Shown here piece by piece: positions 50,421-59,449 of a stretch of 64,000 nucleotides of DNA. The DNA is from Streptomyces sp. NRRL S-455. GTDB lineage: Bacteria > Actinomycetota > Actinomycetes > Streptomycetales > Streptomycetaceae. The stretch lies in NCBI RefSeq assembly GCF_000717875.1, contig NZ_JOCT01000006.1:134011-198010 (forward strand), in the 5' to 3' direction. Numbering within the stretch: position 1 is the first letter of the stretch; each line of letters begins with the position of its first letter. A program made the translations under genes and the position numbers. The notes beneath the pieces were generated by a model. The model had not been told where the DNA came from. It did not search any database and saw only the letters and a list, made by a program, of their open reading frames with translations.

Positions 50421-51572
50421 ATGACTCCTACGACGGAGACCATGGTCGGAATCGGCGGCGCCGCGGAGAGCACCGACATGGTGCTCAACATCGGGCCGCA
50501 GCACCCGTCCACGCACGGCGTGCTGCGGCTGAAGCTCGTCCTGGACGGCGAGCGCATCAGGCACGCCGAGCCGGTGATCGGCTACATGCACCGCGGCGCG
50601 GAGAAGCTGTTCGAGGCGCGCGACTACCGCCAGATCATCATGCTCGCCAACCGCCACGACTGGCTGTCGGCCTTCTCCAACGAGCTCGGCGTGGTCCTCG
50701 CCGTGGAGCGGATGCTCGGCATGGAGGTCCCCGAGCGCGCGGTGTGGCTGCGCACGCTGCTCGCCGAGCTGAACCGGGTGCTCAACCACCTGATGTTCCT
50801 CGGCTCGTACCCGCTGGAGCTCGGCGGGATCACCCCGATCTTCTACGCCTTCCGGGAGCGCGAGGAGCTCCAGCACGTCATGGAGGAGATCTCCGGCGGG
50901 CGTATGCACTACATGTTCAACCGCGTCGGCGGCCTCAAGGAGGACCTGCCGGCCGGCTGGACCACACGGGCGCGGACCGCCGTCGCCGACGTGCGCTCCC
51001 GCATGGACCGCTTCGACGACCTGGTGCTCGGCAACGAGATCTTCCGGGGCCGCACCCGGGGCGTGGGCGTGCTCACGCCGGAGACCGTGCACGCGTACGG
51101 GGTCAGCGGGCCCATCGGACGCGGTTCCGGCGTCGATTTCGACCTGCGCCGGGACGAGCCGTACCTCGCGTACGGCGAGCTGGGCGACGTCCTGAAGGTG
51201 GTGACCCGGCAGGAGGGCGACTGCCTCGCCCGCTTCGAGTGCCTCCTGGAGCAGACCCACAACGCGCTCGACCTCGCCGACGCCTGCCTCGACCGCCTCG
51301 CCGAGCTGCCGCCCGGGCCGGTCAACCAGCGGCTCCCGAAGGTCCTGAAGGCACCCGAGGGGCACACGTACGCCTGGACCGAGAACCCGCTCGGCATCAA
51401 CGGCTACTACCTGGTCAGCAAGGGCGAGAAGACCCCGTACCGGCTCAAGCTGCGCTCGGCCTCCTACAACAACATCCAGGCGCTGACGGAGCTGCTGCCG
51501 GGCACGCTCGTCGCGGACATGGTGGCGATCCTGGGGTCGATGTTCTTCGTGGTGGGGGACATCGACAAGTAG
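50421..51572 (+). CDS. nuoD: orphan NADH-quinone oxidoreductase subunit D (49 kDa type)
   Basis: 383 residues, nearly full length for NuoD (about 400-440). Hallmarks: [67 protein letters not shown], and the C-terminal FFVVGDIDK with the final conserved DXDR-like end. No other nuo gene is near, so this is a stand-alone paralogue of the subunit that forms the quinone pocket. It might join complex I as an alternate subunit or work in another complex. Followed at once by an NDUFAF7-like gene on the opposite strand, a family that modifies NuoD. ATG with AGGAGA ten bases upstream. Confidence 0.94.
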   Translation: MTPTTETMVGIGGAAESTDMVLNIGPQHPSTHGVLRLKLVLDGERIRHAEPVIGYMHRGAEKLFEARDYRQIIMLANRHDWLSAFSNELGVVLAVERMLGMEVPERAVWLRTLLAELNRVLNHLMFLGSYPLELGGITPIFYAFREREELQHVMEEISGGRMHYMFNRVGGLKEDLPAGWTTRARTAVADVRSRMDRFDDLVLGNEIFRGRTRGVGVLTPETVHAYGVSGPIGRGSGVDFDLRRDEPYLAYGELGDVLKVVTRQEGDCLARFECLLEQTHNALDLADACLDRLAELPPGPVNQRLPKVLKAPEGHTYAWTENPLGINGYYLVSKGEKTPYRLKLRSASYNNIQALTELLPGTLVADMVAILGSMFFVVGDIDK

Positions 51573-51606
51573 GCCCTCGCACGGAGGCCCTCGCACGGAG
51601 GCCCTC
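51572..51606 (+). repeat. 14-bp tandem repeat after nuoD
   Basis: Unit GGCCCTCGCACGGA, two exact copies and one partial, in the 40-bp gap between the convergent nuoD and methyltransferase genes. Confidence 0.7.
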
Positions 51607-51612
51607 ACACCC

Positions 51613-52623
51613 TCACGCCGTCGGTGCCGGGAGCGGATCCGGAATCCCGACCGGCTGCACCAGCCAGCAGAAGTCGCCCAGGCCGCCCCTCGCGGTGAGC
51701 TCGGTGGCCTCCCCGGCGCTCGCGAGGGCGCGTACGTAGGCGGTGGGGTCGGTGGACGCCAGCGCGAGCGGGGGGCGTGCGCCGGTCACGCCCAGGGCGT
51801 GCAGCGCCTCGTGCTGCGGGAGCAGCCGCCCACCGGGCAGCGCGCACGCGTCGAGCGCGACATGGGCCGTGATGTCGCACGACCCGTCCGGCACGGCCGC
51901 CGTCTCGCGGCCCTCCCGGAACCCGGTGAGCGTCCCGAACGGAGGTCTCGTCCCCACCGTGTGCGCGTAGTCCACGGCGACGGCGAGACCCCGGTCGAGG
52001 GTGGCGACCGCCGCGGCCCAGGCCTCGTCCCTGGGCAGGCCGATCTCGGCCCGCAGACCCTCCTCGCCGGGCAGCGGCCACCACCGCTCCAGCCACCGCG
52101 CCGCTGCCCCGCCGACCGGCTCCCCGAGCCGCTCGGTCCCGTCCTCCCGGACCAGCACCAGGCGCGTGACACCCGCGGAGTCCACCTCGGCGACCTCCAC
52201 CGGCACGTTGTCCAGCCACTCGTTGGCGAACAGCAGGCCGCTCGTTCCCCGCGGGGGCGCGGCCGTCCACTCGATCCGGTGATCGAGGCTCTCGGGCCGC
52301 TCGGCGACTTCGACGGCCCAGACGCGCGTGCGGGCCGCCACGTCGGCCGGGAGCGCGTCGAGCACCCCGGCGGCCAGCTCGCCCCGTCCGGCCGCCATGT
52401 CGACGAAGTCCAGCACCGCGGGCCGCCCCAGTGCCTCGTCGACCCGGCAGAGCAGCCGGGCCACCGCCCCGGCGAACAGCCCCGAAGCGTGCACGGACGT
52501 GCGGAAGTGCCCGGCCGGCCCCTCGGCCCGGTGGTAGAAGCCGCCCGGCCCGTACAGCGCCTCCCGGGCCGCCGCACGCCACCCGCTCCACTCGGGCCCG
52601 ACGCCCCTGGTCCCTGCTGTCAC
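51613..52623 (-). CDS. SAM-dependent methyltransferase, NDUFAF7/MidA-like (COG1565)
   Basis: 336 residues, GTG start. SAM-binding region [21 protein letters not shown] (motif I), [28 protein letters not shown] and [23 protein letters not shown]. Eukaryotic NDUFAF7 dimethylates an arginine of the complex I 49-kDa subunit (NuoD). Here the gene is convergent with an orphan nuoD 40 bp away, so the target may well be that protein; this is inferred from position and family. No other complex I genes are present. Confidence 0.9.
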   Translation of the reverse strand: MTAGTRGVGPEWSGWRAAAREALYGPGGFYHRAEGPAGHFRTSVHASGLFAGAVARLLCRVDEALGRPAVLDFVDMAAGRGELAAGVLDALPADVAARTRVWAVEVAERPESLDHRIEWTAAPPRGTSGLLFANEWLDNVPVEVAEVDSAGVTRLVLVREDGTERLGEPVGGAAARWLERWWPLPGEEGLRAEIGLPRDEAWAAAVATLDRGLAVAVDYAHTVGTRPPFGTLTGFREGRETAAVPDGSCDITAHVALDACALPGGRLLPQHEALHALGVTGARPPLALASTDPTAYVRALASAGEATELTARGGLGDFCWLVQPVGIPDPLPAPTA

Positions 52624-52752
52624 CCGGCCAGGCTATGCGGACGGGTGGCGCACACAACGTACGCAACTCCACCTTGCGGAGTACGCGCGCCCGGTGCGGA
52701 TCGGCCCTCCGGTTGACCCATGCACCTATCGCGCTTCCCTACGCTGGGTTAC

Positions 52753-53940
52753 GTGCAGCGCCTCTATGACTTCCTCCGCAGGCACCCGATGTGGGTCGAC
52801 GGCTCCTGGGCCGTGGTCCTCCTCGGGATTTCGGTGGGCAGCGGAGCGTCGGGCGCGTTCGGCCCCCCGGCCGCCGCCGTCACGCTGACGATGCTGCTGT
52901 GCCTGGTGGTCGCGCTGCGCCGCCGGATGCCGGAGAAGATGCTGCTGCTCGCGACCGCGGTCGGCCTGGCGCAGCTGATCACCGACGTCGACAAGGGCCC
53001 CGCCGACTTCGCCATGCTGGTGATCGTCTACACCGTCGCGGCGGAAGGCGCCCGCTGGGCCTCCCGCTTCGCGCTGGTAGCCGGCCTGTGCGCCTCTCCC
53101 ATCGCCCACCTGCGCTGGCCGAGCGACCAGACGAACCTCGCCGGCAACATCGCCCTGACGGTCTTCATGACGGTGCCCTTCGCCCTCGCCTGGGTGCTCG
53201 GCGACTCCATCCGCACCCGCCGCGCCTACTTCGCGCAGCTGGAGGAGCGGGCCGCCCGCCTGGAGAAGGAGCGGGAGGCACAGTCCAAGGTCGCCGTCGC
53301 CGCCGAACGCGCCCGTATCGCCCGCGAGCTGCACGACGTCGTGGCGCACAACGTCTCGGTGATGGTGGTCCAGGCCGACGGAGCCGCCTACGTCCTGGAC
53401 GCCGCGCCCGACCAGGCGAAGAAGGCCCTGGAGACCATCTCCTCCACCGGCCGTCAGGCCCTCGCCGAAATGCGCCGCCTGCTCGGCGTGCTGCGCACCG
53501 GGGAGCACCAGGAGGCCGGCGAGTACGTGCCGCAGCCCGACGTCCAGCAGATCGAGGACCTCGTCGAGCAGTGCCGCGGGCACGGACTGCCCGTCGACTT
53601 CAAGGTCGAGGGCACGCCCCGCCCGCTGCCCAGCGGTGTCGAGCTCACGGCGTACCGCATCGTGCAGGAGGCGCTCACCAACACCCGCAAGCACGGCGGG
53701 ACGGGCGTGGGCGCGAGCGTGCGCCTGGTCTACTTCGACGACGGTCTCGGGCTGCTCGTCGAGGACGACGGCAAGGGCGCCCCGCACGAGCTGTACGAGG
53801 AGGGCGGCTTCGACGGCCAGGGGCACGGCCTGATCGGCATGCGGGAGCGGGTCGGCATGGTCGGCGGCACCCTGGACGCCGGACCGCGCCCGGGCGGAGG
53901 ATTCCGCATCAGTGCCCTGCTGCCGCTCAAACCCGCCTGA
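52753..53940 (+). CDS. sensor histidine kinase (HisKA_3, NarL-type partner)
   Basis: 395 residues from the GTG of VQRLYDFLRRHP; an upstream ATG adds 11 residues. Four to five membrane helices in residues 20-145, then a coiled coil and HisKA_3 phosphorylation site ARIARELHDVVAHNVSVMVV, and an ATPase domain with N-box AYRIVQEALTNTRKHGG, G1 VEDDGKGAP and G2 GHGLIGMRERVGMVGG. No extracellular sensing loop of note, so it may sense within the membrane. The response regulator gene follows 56 bp downstream. TACGCT seven bases before the GTG could give a leaderless transcript. Confidence 0.93.
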   Translation: MQRLYDFLRRHPMWVDGSWAVVLLGISVGSGASGAFGPPAAAVTLTMLLCLVVALRRRMPEKMLLLATAVGLAQLITDVDKGPADFAMLVIVYTVAAEGARWASRFALVAGLCASPIAHLRWPSDQTNLAGNIALTVFMTVPFALAWVLGDSIRTRRAYFAQLEERAARLEKEREAQSKVAVAAERARIARELHDVVAHNVSVMVVQADGAAYVLDAAPDQAKKALETISSTGRQALAEMRRLLGVLRTGEHQEAGEYVPQPDVQQIEDLVEQCRGHGLPVDFKVEGTPRPLPSGVELTAYRIVQEALTNTRKHGGTGVGASVRLVYFDDGLGLLVEDDGKGAPHELYEEGGFDGQGHGLIGMRERVGMVGGTLDAGPRPGGGFRISALLPLKPA

Positions 53941-53996
53941 CGACCTCGGCACGCGCCCCGCTCTGACATCTGTGACGACCTACGGAAGAGGCCTTG

Positions 53997-54668
53997 ATGA
54001 CGATCCGCGTGATGCTCGTCGACGACCAGGTGCTGCTGCGCACCGGGTTCCGGATGGTGCTCGCCGCCCAGCCGGACATGGAGGTCGTGGCGGAGGCGGG
54101 CGACGGGGTCGAGGCCCTCCAGGCACTGCGGACGACCGAGGTCGACGTGGTGCTGATGGACGTCCGCATGCCGAAGCTCGACGGGGTGGAGACGACCCGG
54201 CGGATCTGCGGGGACACCGACCCGCCGAAGGTCCTCATCCTGACCACCTTCGACCTCGACGAGTACGCCTTCTCCGGACTGAAGGCGGGCGCCTCCGGCT
54301 TCATGCTCAAGGACGTGCCGCCCGGTGAGCTCCTCGCCGCGATCCGCTCCGTGCACAGCGGCGACGCGGTCGTCGCGCCCTCCACCACCCGACGGCTCCT
54401 GGACCGCTTCGCGCCGATGCTCCCGGGCACCGCCAAGCAGCCCCAGCACCAGGAACTGGAGCGGCTCACCGGCCGCGAGCGCGAAGTCATGGTGCTGGTC
54501 GCGCAGGGCCTGTCCAACGGCGAGATCGCGGCCCGGCTCGTGCTGTCCGAGGCGACCGTGAAGACGCACGTGGGCCGCATCCTGACCAAGCTGGGGCTCA
54601 GGGACCGGGTCCAGGTGGTGGTGCTGGCCTACGAGACCGGGCTGGTGCGGGCAGGGGGGCACGGCTGA
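53997..54668 (+). CDS. NarL/FixJ-family response regulator
   Basis: 223 residues, ATG three bases after a TTG that is also in frame. Receiver domain with acidic pair Asp 9-Asp 10, phospho-acceptor Asp 55 (LMDVRMPKLDGVE), and LKDVPP with the conserved Lys. LuxR-type HTH at the end (LTGREREVMVLVAQGLSNGEIAARLVLSEATVKTHV). GGAAGAGG precedes the start. Output partner of the upstream kinase; targets unknown. Confidence 0.95.
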   Translation: MTIRVMLVDDQVLLRTGFRMVLAAQPDMEVVAEAGDGVEALQALRTTEVDVVLMDVRMPKLDGVETTRRICGDTDPPKVLILTTFDLDEYAFSGLKAGASGFMLKDVPPGELLAAIRSVHSGDAVVAPSTTRRLLDRFAPMLPGTAKQPQHQELERLTGREREVMVLVAQGLSNGEIAARLVLSEATVKTHVGRILTKLGLRDRVQVVVLAYETGLVRAGGHG

Positions 54669-54686
54669 GCGGCGCACCACGGCCCG

Positions 54687-55793
54687 CTATCTGAGAATCC
54701 CCTCCAGGAACTCGCTGCCCAGCCGGGCCACCACCGTCACGTCCAGCTGGTGCAGGACGTAGCGCCCGCGGCGGCGGGTGGTGAGCAGGCCCGCCTTCTT
54801 CAGCACGGCGAGGTGCCGGGATATCTCCGGGGCCGTCATGCCGTGCGCCTGTGCCAGCTCACCCGTGGTGTACGCGCTGCGGGCCAGATTGCGGCAGATG
54901 CGCATCCGGACGGGATGCGACAGCGCGGTCATCCGCAGGGCCAGCTGTTCCACGTTGGCCGGGGCGGCGAGCGCGGGGGAGCCGACCGGGTAGTGCAGCA
55001 CCGGCTGCCAGGCATGGCGGTGCAGGACCATCAGGTGCGGCCAGCCCAGGCTGGTCGGCACGAGCAGCAGGCCGCCGTCGCCCGTGGCCGTACGGCCCTC
55101 GGCCAGTTTGTCGACCGTGATCCGGCCGGCCGCCTCGTCGAGCGTGACCGCCGGGGACACCGCGGTCAGCGCCTCGGCCAGGCCCTTGCGGCGCAGCAGC
55201 TCCGTCTTGTGGCGGGTGTCCGCGGCGAGCTGGTGGCTCAGCCGGGACCAGGCCTCCGCGAAGAACGCCTCGTCGCAGTCCTCGAGGAACTGCCGCAGCC
55301 ACGCCCGGATCCTGGGCGGGTCGGCCAGCAGCCGCTCGCTGAACCGCACCTGCTGAGGCCCCCGCGCGGCGGCCAGCTCCAGGGCGCGGCGGCGCGCCTG
55401 AGGGTCGGTCAGCACCGCGGGACCGCACTCGCCGTACCCCACGGCGCAGGTGAACTCCAGCGCCGCGTCGACGAACTGCTCGTCGGACAGCTTGTCGAGC
55501 AGATCCAGCTCCTCGCCGAGCGTGGCGCCCGGGAGCGCGGTGCGGTCCGGCAGGCCCGCGTACGGCAGGAACAGGTCCGCGAACGTCGTCCGCCACAGGA
55601 AGTCGGCCTCGCACATCCGGTCGGCGAGATGCGGGTCGAGCCGGGCCGTCACACCCGTCACCCAGCCCTGCAGCCCCGGGTGGTGCGCCGGCTCGGACAG
55701 CGCGTGCAGCGCCATGCCCAGCTCGGCCAGGGGGGAGAGGACCACGGCCACCCTCTCCGGCCGTAACCCCGCGATGTCGATGTGCACGCTCAT
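54687..55793 (-). CDS. DUF5937/ArsR-type winged-helix regulator
   Basis: 368 residues from MSVHIDIAG. A long N-terminal helical region (about 1-280: LRPERVAVVLSPLAELGMALHALSEPAHHP...) is followed by a C-terminal winged helix of the ArsR kind (LALRMTALSHPVRMRICRNLARSAYTTGELAQAHGMTAPEISRHLAVLKKAGLLTTRRRGRYVLHQL). No cysteine metal site is evident. Streptomycetes carry many such regulators. A perfect 13-bp palindrome sits 35 bp upstream of its start and probably is its operator. Convergent with the response regulator gene, 18 bp between stops. Confidence 0.87.
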   Translation of the reverse strand: MSVHIDIAGLRPERVAVVLSPLAELGMALHALSEPAHHPGLQGWVTGVTARLDPHLADRMCEADFLWRTTFADLFLPYAGLPDRTALPGATLGEELDLLDKLSDEQFVDAALEFTCAVGYGECGPAVLTDPQARRRALELAAARGPQQVRFSERLLADPPRIRAWLRQFLEDCDEAFFAEAWSRLSHQLAADTRHKTELLRRKGLAEALTAVSPAVTLDEAAGRITVDKLAEGRTATGDGGLLLVPTSLGWPHLMVLHRHAWQPVLHYPVGSPALAAPANVEQLALRMTALSHPVRMRICRNLARSAYTTGELAQAHGMTAPEISRHLAVLKKAGLLTTRRRGRYVLHQLDVTVVARLGSEFLEGILR

Positions 55794-55827
55794 GACGTCA
55801 TGGTGCACTCCGCCACTGACAACGCCC

Positions 55828-55856
55828 CGTCGATTGACGAGCGTCGTCAATCGACG
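55828..55856. promoter_or_regulatory. operator palindrome of the winged-helix regulator
   Basis: CGTCGATTGACGA-GCG-TCGTCAATCGACG: perfect 13-bp arms and a three-base centre. Located between the regulator's start and the small gene at 55952, so it could control both. It contains TTGACG in both directions, matching -35 boxes, as expected for an autoregulated divergent promoter. Confidence 0.7.
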
Positions 55857-55951
55857 TGCCTCCCCGCCGGGCGCGGACGCACGGTGGTCTCACCGGGGCA
55901 GCCGCGGAGCCTTCGGACCTCCATCACCCCGACCCGCAGAGGCCATCCACC

Positions 55952-56167
55952 ATGAGCATCACGCAGCAGTACCTCCTCGACGCCTACCGGGCCCGCTCCC
56001 TGGGCGAGCCCGCCCCGCCCGCGCCGGGCACGCACGACTGGCAGGTCGTACGGGAGTGGCGCGACAAGCGGCAGTTCCGGGCGGTCCTGGCCGGCCGTCC
56101 GGCCCGCGGCCGGATCCGGGACACCCTGGGCCGGTGGCTCCGGGTGCCGCGGCGGCGCGCTACCTGA
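55952..56167 (+). CDS. small basic hypothetical protein
   Basis: 71 residues, ATG with AGAGG ten bases upstream. Sequence MSITQQYLLDAYRARSLGEP then PGTHDWQVVREWRDKRQFRAVLAG and an Arg-rich end. No known domain. It is divergent from the winged-helix gene and shares its palindrome, so it may be the regulated target. Its 3' end overlaps the 3' end of the convergent lyase gene by eight bases. Confidence 0.65.
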   Translation: MSITQQYLLDAYRARSLGEPAPPAPGTHDWQVVREWRDKRQFRAVLAGRPARGRIRDTLGRWLRVPRRRAT

Positions 56168-57341
56168 CCGGCCCGGGCAGCCGGGCCACGAACTCCGCCA
56201 CCGCCGTCCGCACGTCATCGGCGGTCCACTCCAGCCCGGCTGCCCGCACATGCACCTCCGTGAGGGCCAGGCCCGGGCCGCCCTGGTCCCAGCCGCTGCC
56301 GAACAGCACCACTCCCGTCTCCTCGGCCGTCCGGACCGCCGCCTCGGCGACGACGTCCGCGTCGTACGGTAGCCAGACCTGGAAGTCGTGGGTGTGCGGC
56401 ACCTCCGGGTGCACCCGCGCCCACGGCACCGCGGCCGCCGCGAACCCCTCGCGCAGAGCGGCGGCCACCACGCGCGCCTGGGCGACGTACTCCGGCAGCC
56501 GCGGCAGCTCGCGCTCCAGCCCGACCAGCGCCGACAGGGCCGTCGGGAACTGCTGGAAGACCTGGCCTCCGTACCGGTGCCGCCAGGCCTTCGCCTCCTC
56601 CACCAGTTCCTTCGGACCCGCGAGCGCCGCGCCGCCGAACGCCTCGAGGGACTTGTAGAACGACACGTAGACGCTGTCCGCCAGGTCCGCGATCTCCTCC
56701 AGGGAGCGGCCGAGGTGGACGGTGGACTCCCACAGCCTCGCCCCGTCGAAGTGCACCACCGCGTCCCGCTCCCGCGCGGCCGCCACCACCTCGGTGAGCT
56801 CCTCCCAGGACGGCAGCACGAAGCCGGCGTCCCTGAGGGGCAGTTCCAGCATCAGCGCCCCGAAGGGCTCCTCGAAGTCGCGCACCTCGGCGGCGGTCGG
56901 CAGCCGCGGCTCGCTCGTCACCCGCACCGGGCGCAGTCCTCCGACCTCGCTGAACGCGTTCCGCTCGTGCACCTCGGGATGGCTCAGGGCGTGCACGGCG
57001 ACCGTCCGGTTGCCGGTGCGGCCCGCCCAGCAGCGCAGGGCCACCTGCTGGGCCATCGTGCCGGTGGGGAAGAACGCGGCGGCCTCGGTGCCGAGCAGTG
57101 CGGCGACCTTCGTCTCCAGCGCCTCCACCACGCCGTCGCCGTACACGTCGGACAGCTCGTCCAGGTCGTGGACGCCCTCCGCCGCGTCCAGTACGGCCAG
57201 ACGCTCGCGGAGCGTCCAGTGGAAACCGAAGCGCGCCAGCGCCCGCCGTGCGCTGCGAAGGGCGGCCAGCCGCCGCTCACGCGTCCCGGCGCTCCGGTCG
57301 TCGTCCGCCACCCGCTGTTCGCTCTCCGCCGTGTCAGTCAT
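56160..57341 (-). CDS. threonine aldolase/beta-eliminating lyase-like PLP enzyme
   Basis: 393 residues, ATG with GGGGAGG upstream. Fold-type I PLP enzyme of the Beta_elim_lyase family: DVYGDGVVEALETKVAALLGTEAAAFFPTGTMAQQVAL, HFDGARLWES with Asp 199 binding the pyridine N, and Lys 230 in SVYVSFYKSLEAFGG as Schiff-base residue. Compared with GlyA-type threonine aldolases the SFSK region is SFYKSLEAF, so the substrate may differ. Cytosolic. An extra charged stretch of about 30 residues precedes the domain. Confidence 0.9.
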   Translation of the reverse strand: MTDTAESEQRVADDDRSAGTRERRLAALRSARRALARFGFHWTLRERLAVLDAAEGVHDLDELSDVYGDGVVEALETKVAALLGTEAAAFFPTGTMAQQVALRCWAGRTGNRTVAVHALSHPEVHERNAFSEVGGLRPVRVTSEPRLPTAAEVRDFEEPFGALMLELPLRDAGFVLPSWEELTEVVAAARERDAVVHFDGARLWESTVHLGRSLEEIADLADSVYVSFYKSLEAFGGAALAGPKELVEEAKAWRHRYGGQVFQQFPTALSALVGLERELPRLPEYVAQARVVAAALREGFAAAAVPWARVHPEVPHTHDFQVWLPYDADVVAEAAVRTAEETGVVLFGSGWDQGGPGLALTEVHVRAAGLEWTADDVRTAVAEFVARLPGPVR

Positions 57342-57512
57342 GCCCCGGATCCTCCCCCGCGCCCGTGCGGCGGGGCACCCGCTTTTCCGTCCGGGAACCC
57401 CGACCCGGAACGCACACCCTGTGGACGGCCGAACACCCCGAACCGATCGCGTTAACATGACGAGAAATCGTCCGGTACCCGGAGCGGACTGGAACGGGAA
57501 GGCCGCCCTCGA

Positions 57513-58451
57513 GTGAACACAACCCCACAGCCAGACCCCAGGGACCGCCCCGCGCGGCTCACCGTCGGTGTCGTAGGCGCCGGCCGCGTCGGCCCGGCAC
57601 TGGCGGCGTCCCTCCAGCTCGCCGGCCACCGGCCGGTCGCCGTCTCCGCGGTCTCCGACGCCTCCCGGCGCCGCGCCGCCGAGCTGCTGCCCGACGTGCC
57701 GGTGATGCCGCCCGCCGAGGTCCTGGAGCGTGCCGAGCTGGTCCTGCTGACGGTTCCCGACGACGCCCTGCCCGACCTGGTCGCCGGCCTCGCCGACACC
57801 GGATCGGTCCGGCCGGGGCAGCTGCTCGTCCACACCTCCGGGCGGTACGGCGCGCGGGTCCTCGACCCCGCCCTGCGCGCGGGCGCCCTGCCGCTCGCCC
57901 TGCACCCGGCGATGACCTTCACCGGCACGCCCGTCGACGTCCAGCGCCTGGCCGGCTGTTCCTTCGGCGTCACCGCGCCCGAGGAACTGCGCCTCGCCGC
58001 CGAGGCACTGGTCATCGAGATGGGCGGCGAGCCGGAGTGGATCGCCGAGGAGAACCGGCCGCTCTACCACGCGGCGCTCGCCCTCGGCGCCAACCACCTG
58101 GTCACCCTGGTCGCCCAGTCGATGGAGCTGCTGGGCGCGGCCGGTGTCTCGGCCCCCGACCGGATGCTCGGCCCCCTGCTCGGCGCGGCCCTGGACAACG
58201 CCCTGCGCTCCGGCGACGCGGCCCTCACCGGCCCCGTCGCGCGCGGGGACGCGGGCACGGTCGCCGCGCACATCGGCGAGCTGCGCCGGCACGCCCCGCA
58301 GGCCGTCGCGGGCTACCTGGCGATGGCCCGCGCGACCGCCGACCGGGCCCTGGCCCACGGGCTGCTGAAGCCCGAGCTGGCCGAGGACCTCCTCGGGGTA
58401 CTCGCCCACGGGACCGACGGCACCGACGGCATCGAAGGGGACGCCCGATGA
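57513..58451 (+). CDS. Rossmann-like + DUF2520 protein (oxidoreductase type)
   Basis: 312 residues, GTG start with GGGAAGG upstream. An N-terminal NAD(P)-binding Rossmann fold ([24 protein letters not shown]) resembles 6-phosphogluconate/ketopantoate-type reductases, followed by DUF2520 ([55 protein letters not shown]). It overlaps panC by four bases (ATGA), and no panE is present in the window. That position makes a ketopantoate-reductase-like role in pantothenate synthesis attractive, but this is inferred. Confidence 0.88.
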   Translation: MNTTPQPDPRDRPARLTVGVVGAGRVGPALAASLQLAGHRPVAVSAVSDASRRRAAELLPDVPVMPPAEVLERAELVLLTVPDDALPDLVAGLADTGSVRPGQLLVHTSGRYGARVLDPALRAGALPLALHPAMTFTGTPVDVQRLAGCSFGVTAPEELRLAAEALVIEMGGEPEWIAEENRPLYHAALALGANHLVTLVAQSMELLGAAGVSAPDRMLGPLLGAALDNALRSGDAALTGPVARGDAGTVAAHIGELRRHAPQAVAGYLAMARATADRALAHGLLKPELAEDLLGVLAHGTDGTDGIEGDAR

Positions 58452-59449
58452 CCATCGCCCTGCTGAGCACCGCGGGTGAACTGCACGCACGCGCGCGTGC
58501 GGGCCGCCGCGCCGTGGTGATGACCATGGGCGCCCTCCACGAGGGCCACGCCACGCTGATCCGCACCGCGCGCGGGATCGCGGGCAGAGACGGCGAGGTC
58601 GTCGTCACGGTCTTCGTCAACCCGCTCCAGTTCGGCGAGGGCGAGGACCTCGACCGTTACCCGCGCACCCTCGACGCCGACGTCAAGCTCGCCGAACAGT
58701 CCGGCGCGGACGTCGTGTTCGCCCCCGCCGTCGACGAGGTCTACCCGGGCGGCGAACCCCAGGTCCGCATCACGGCCGGCCCCATGGGCGAGCGCCTGGA
58801 GGGCGCCTCCCGCCCCGGCCACTTCGACGGCATGCTCACGGTCGTGGCCAAGCTGCTGCACCTCACCCGTCCCGACGTCGCCCTGTACGGCCAGAAGGAC
58901 GCCCAGCAGCTCGCCCTCATCCGCCGCATGGTGCGGGACCTGAACTTCGGCGTGGAGATCGTCGGCGTGCGCACCGTCCGCGAGGAGGACGGCCTGGCCC
59001 TGTCCAGCCGCAACCGCTACCTCTCGCCCGCCGAGCGGCGCACCGCCCTCGCGCTGTCCCGGGCCCTGTTCGCCGGCCAGGACCGGCACGCCGCGCAGGA
59101 GGCGCTGCGCGCCCGGGCCCGTGAAGTGCCCGCCTCGCGCGCGCGTGCGGAGGCCCTCAGCGCCATAGGGGAGTCCCGGGCGGCGGCCGACGCGCACGCC
59201 GTCGCGACGGCCGTCCCGGGCGGCCCGGCCGCCGTCCGCGCCGCCGCCCGCCAGGTCCTCGACGAGGCCGCCCGCCTCGAACCGCCGCTCGCGCTGGACT
59301 ACCTCGCCCTGGTCGACCCGTCCGACTTCACCGAGATCGGCGACGACTTCACCGGCGAGGCGGTCCTCGCCGTCGCCGCCCGGGTCGGGACGACCCGGCT
59401 GATCGACAACATCCCCCTGACCTTCGGAACGTTCGGAGCCGCCTCGTGA
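58448..59449 (+). CDS. panC: pantothenate synthetase
   Basis: 333 residues, ATP-dependent pantoate-beta-alanine ligase. HIGH-type motif [16 protein letters not shown], then [60 protein letters not shown] and [14 protein letters not shown] with the KMSKS-like region. About 40 residues longer than E. coli PanC, mainly in the C-terminal half. Coupled by four-base overlaps to DUF2520 upstream and nadB downstream (GTGA). Confidence 0.96.
   Translation: MTIALLSTAGELHARARAGRRAVVMTMGALHEGHATLIRTARGIAGRDGEVVVTVFVNPLQFGEGEDLDRYPRTLDADVKLAEQSGADVVFAPAVDEVYPGGEPQVRITAGPMGERLEGASRPGHFDGMLTVVAKLLHLTRPDVALYGQKDAQQLALIRRMVRDLNFGVEIVGVRTVREEDGLALSSRNRYLSPAERRTALALSRALFAGQDRHAAQEALRARAREVPASRARAEALSAIGESRAAADAHAVATAVPGGPAAVRAAARQVLDEAARLEPPLALDYLALVDPSDFTEIGDDFTGEAVLAVAARVGTTRLIDNIPLTFGTFGAAS

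Noticed and set aside
48954..51572. Very long plus-strand frame with a Gly-Gly-Pro collagen-like part joined to NuoD.
   Set aside because: The collagen-like part is the antisense of the A/T/E linker of the minus-strand PH protein. The real nuoD start is the ATG at 50421 with a ribosome site; nothing upstream looks like NuoD.
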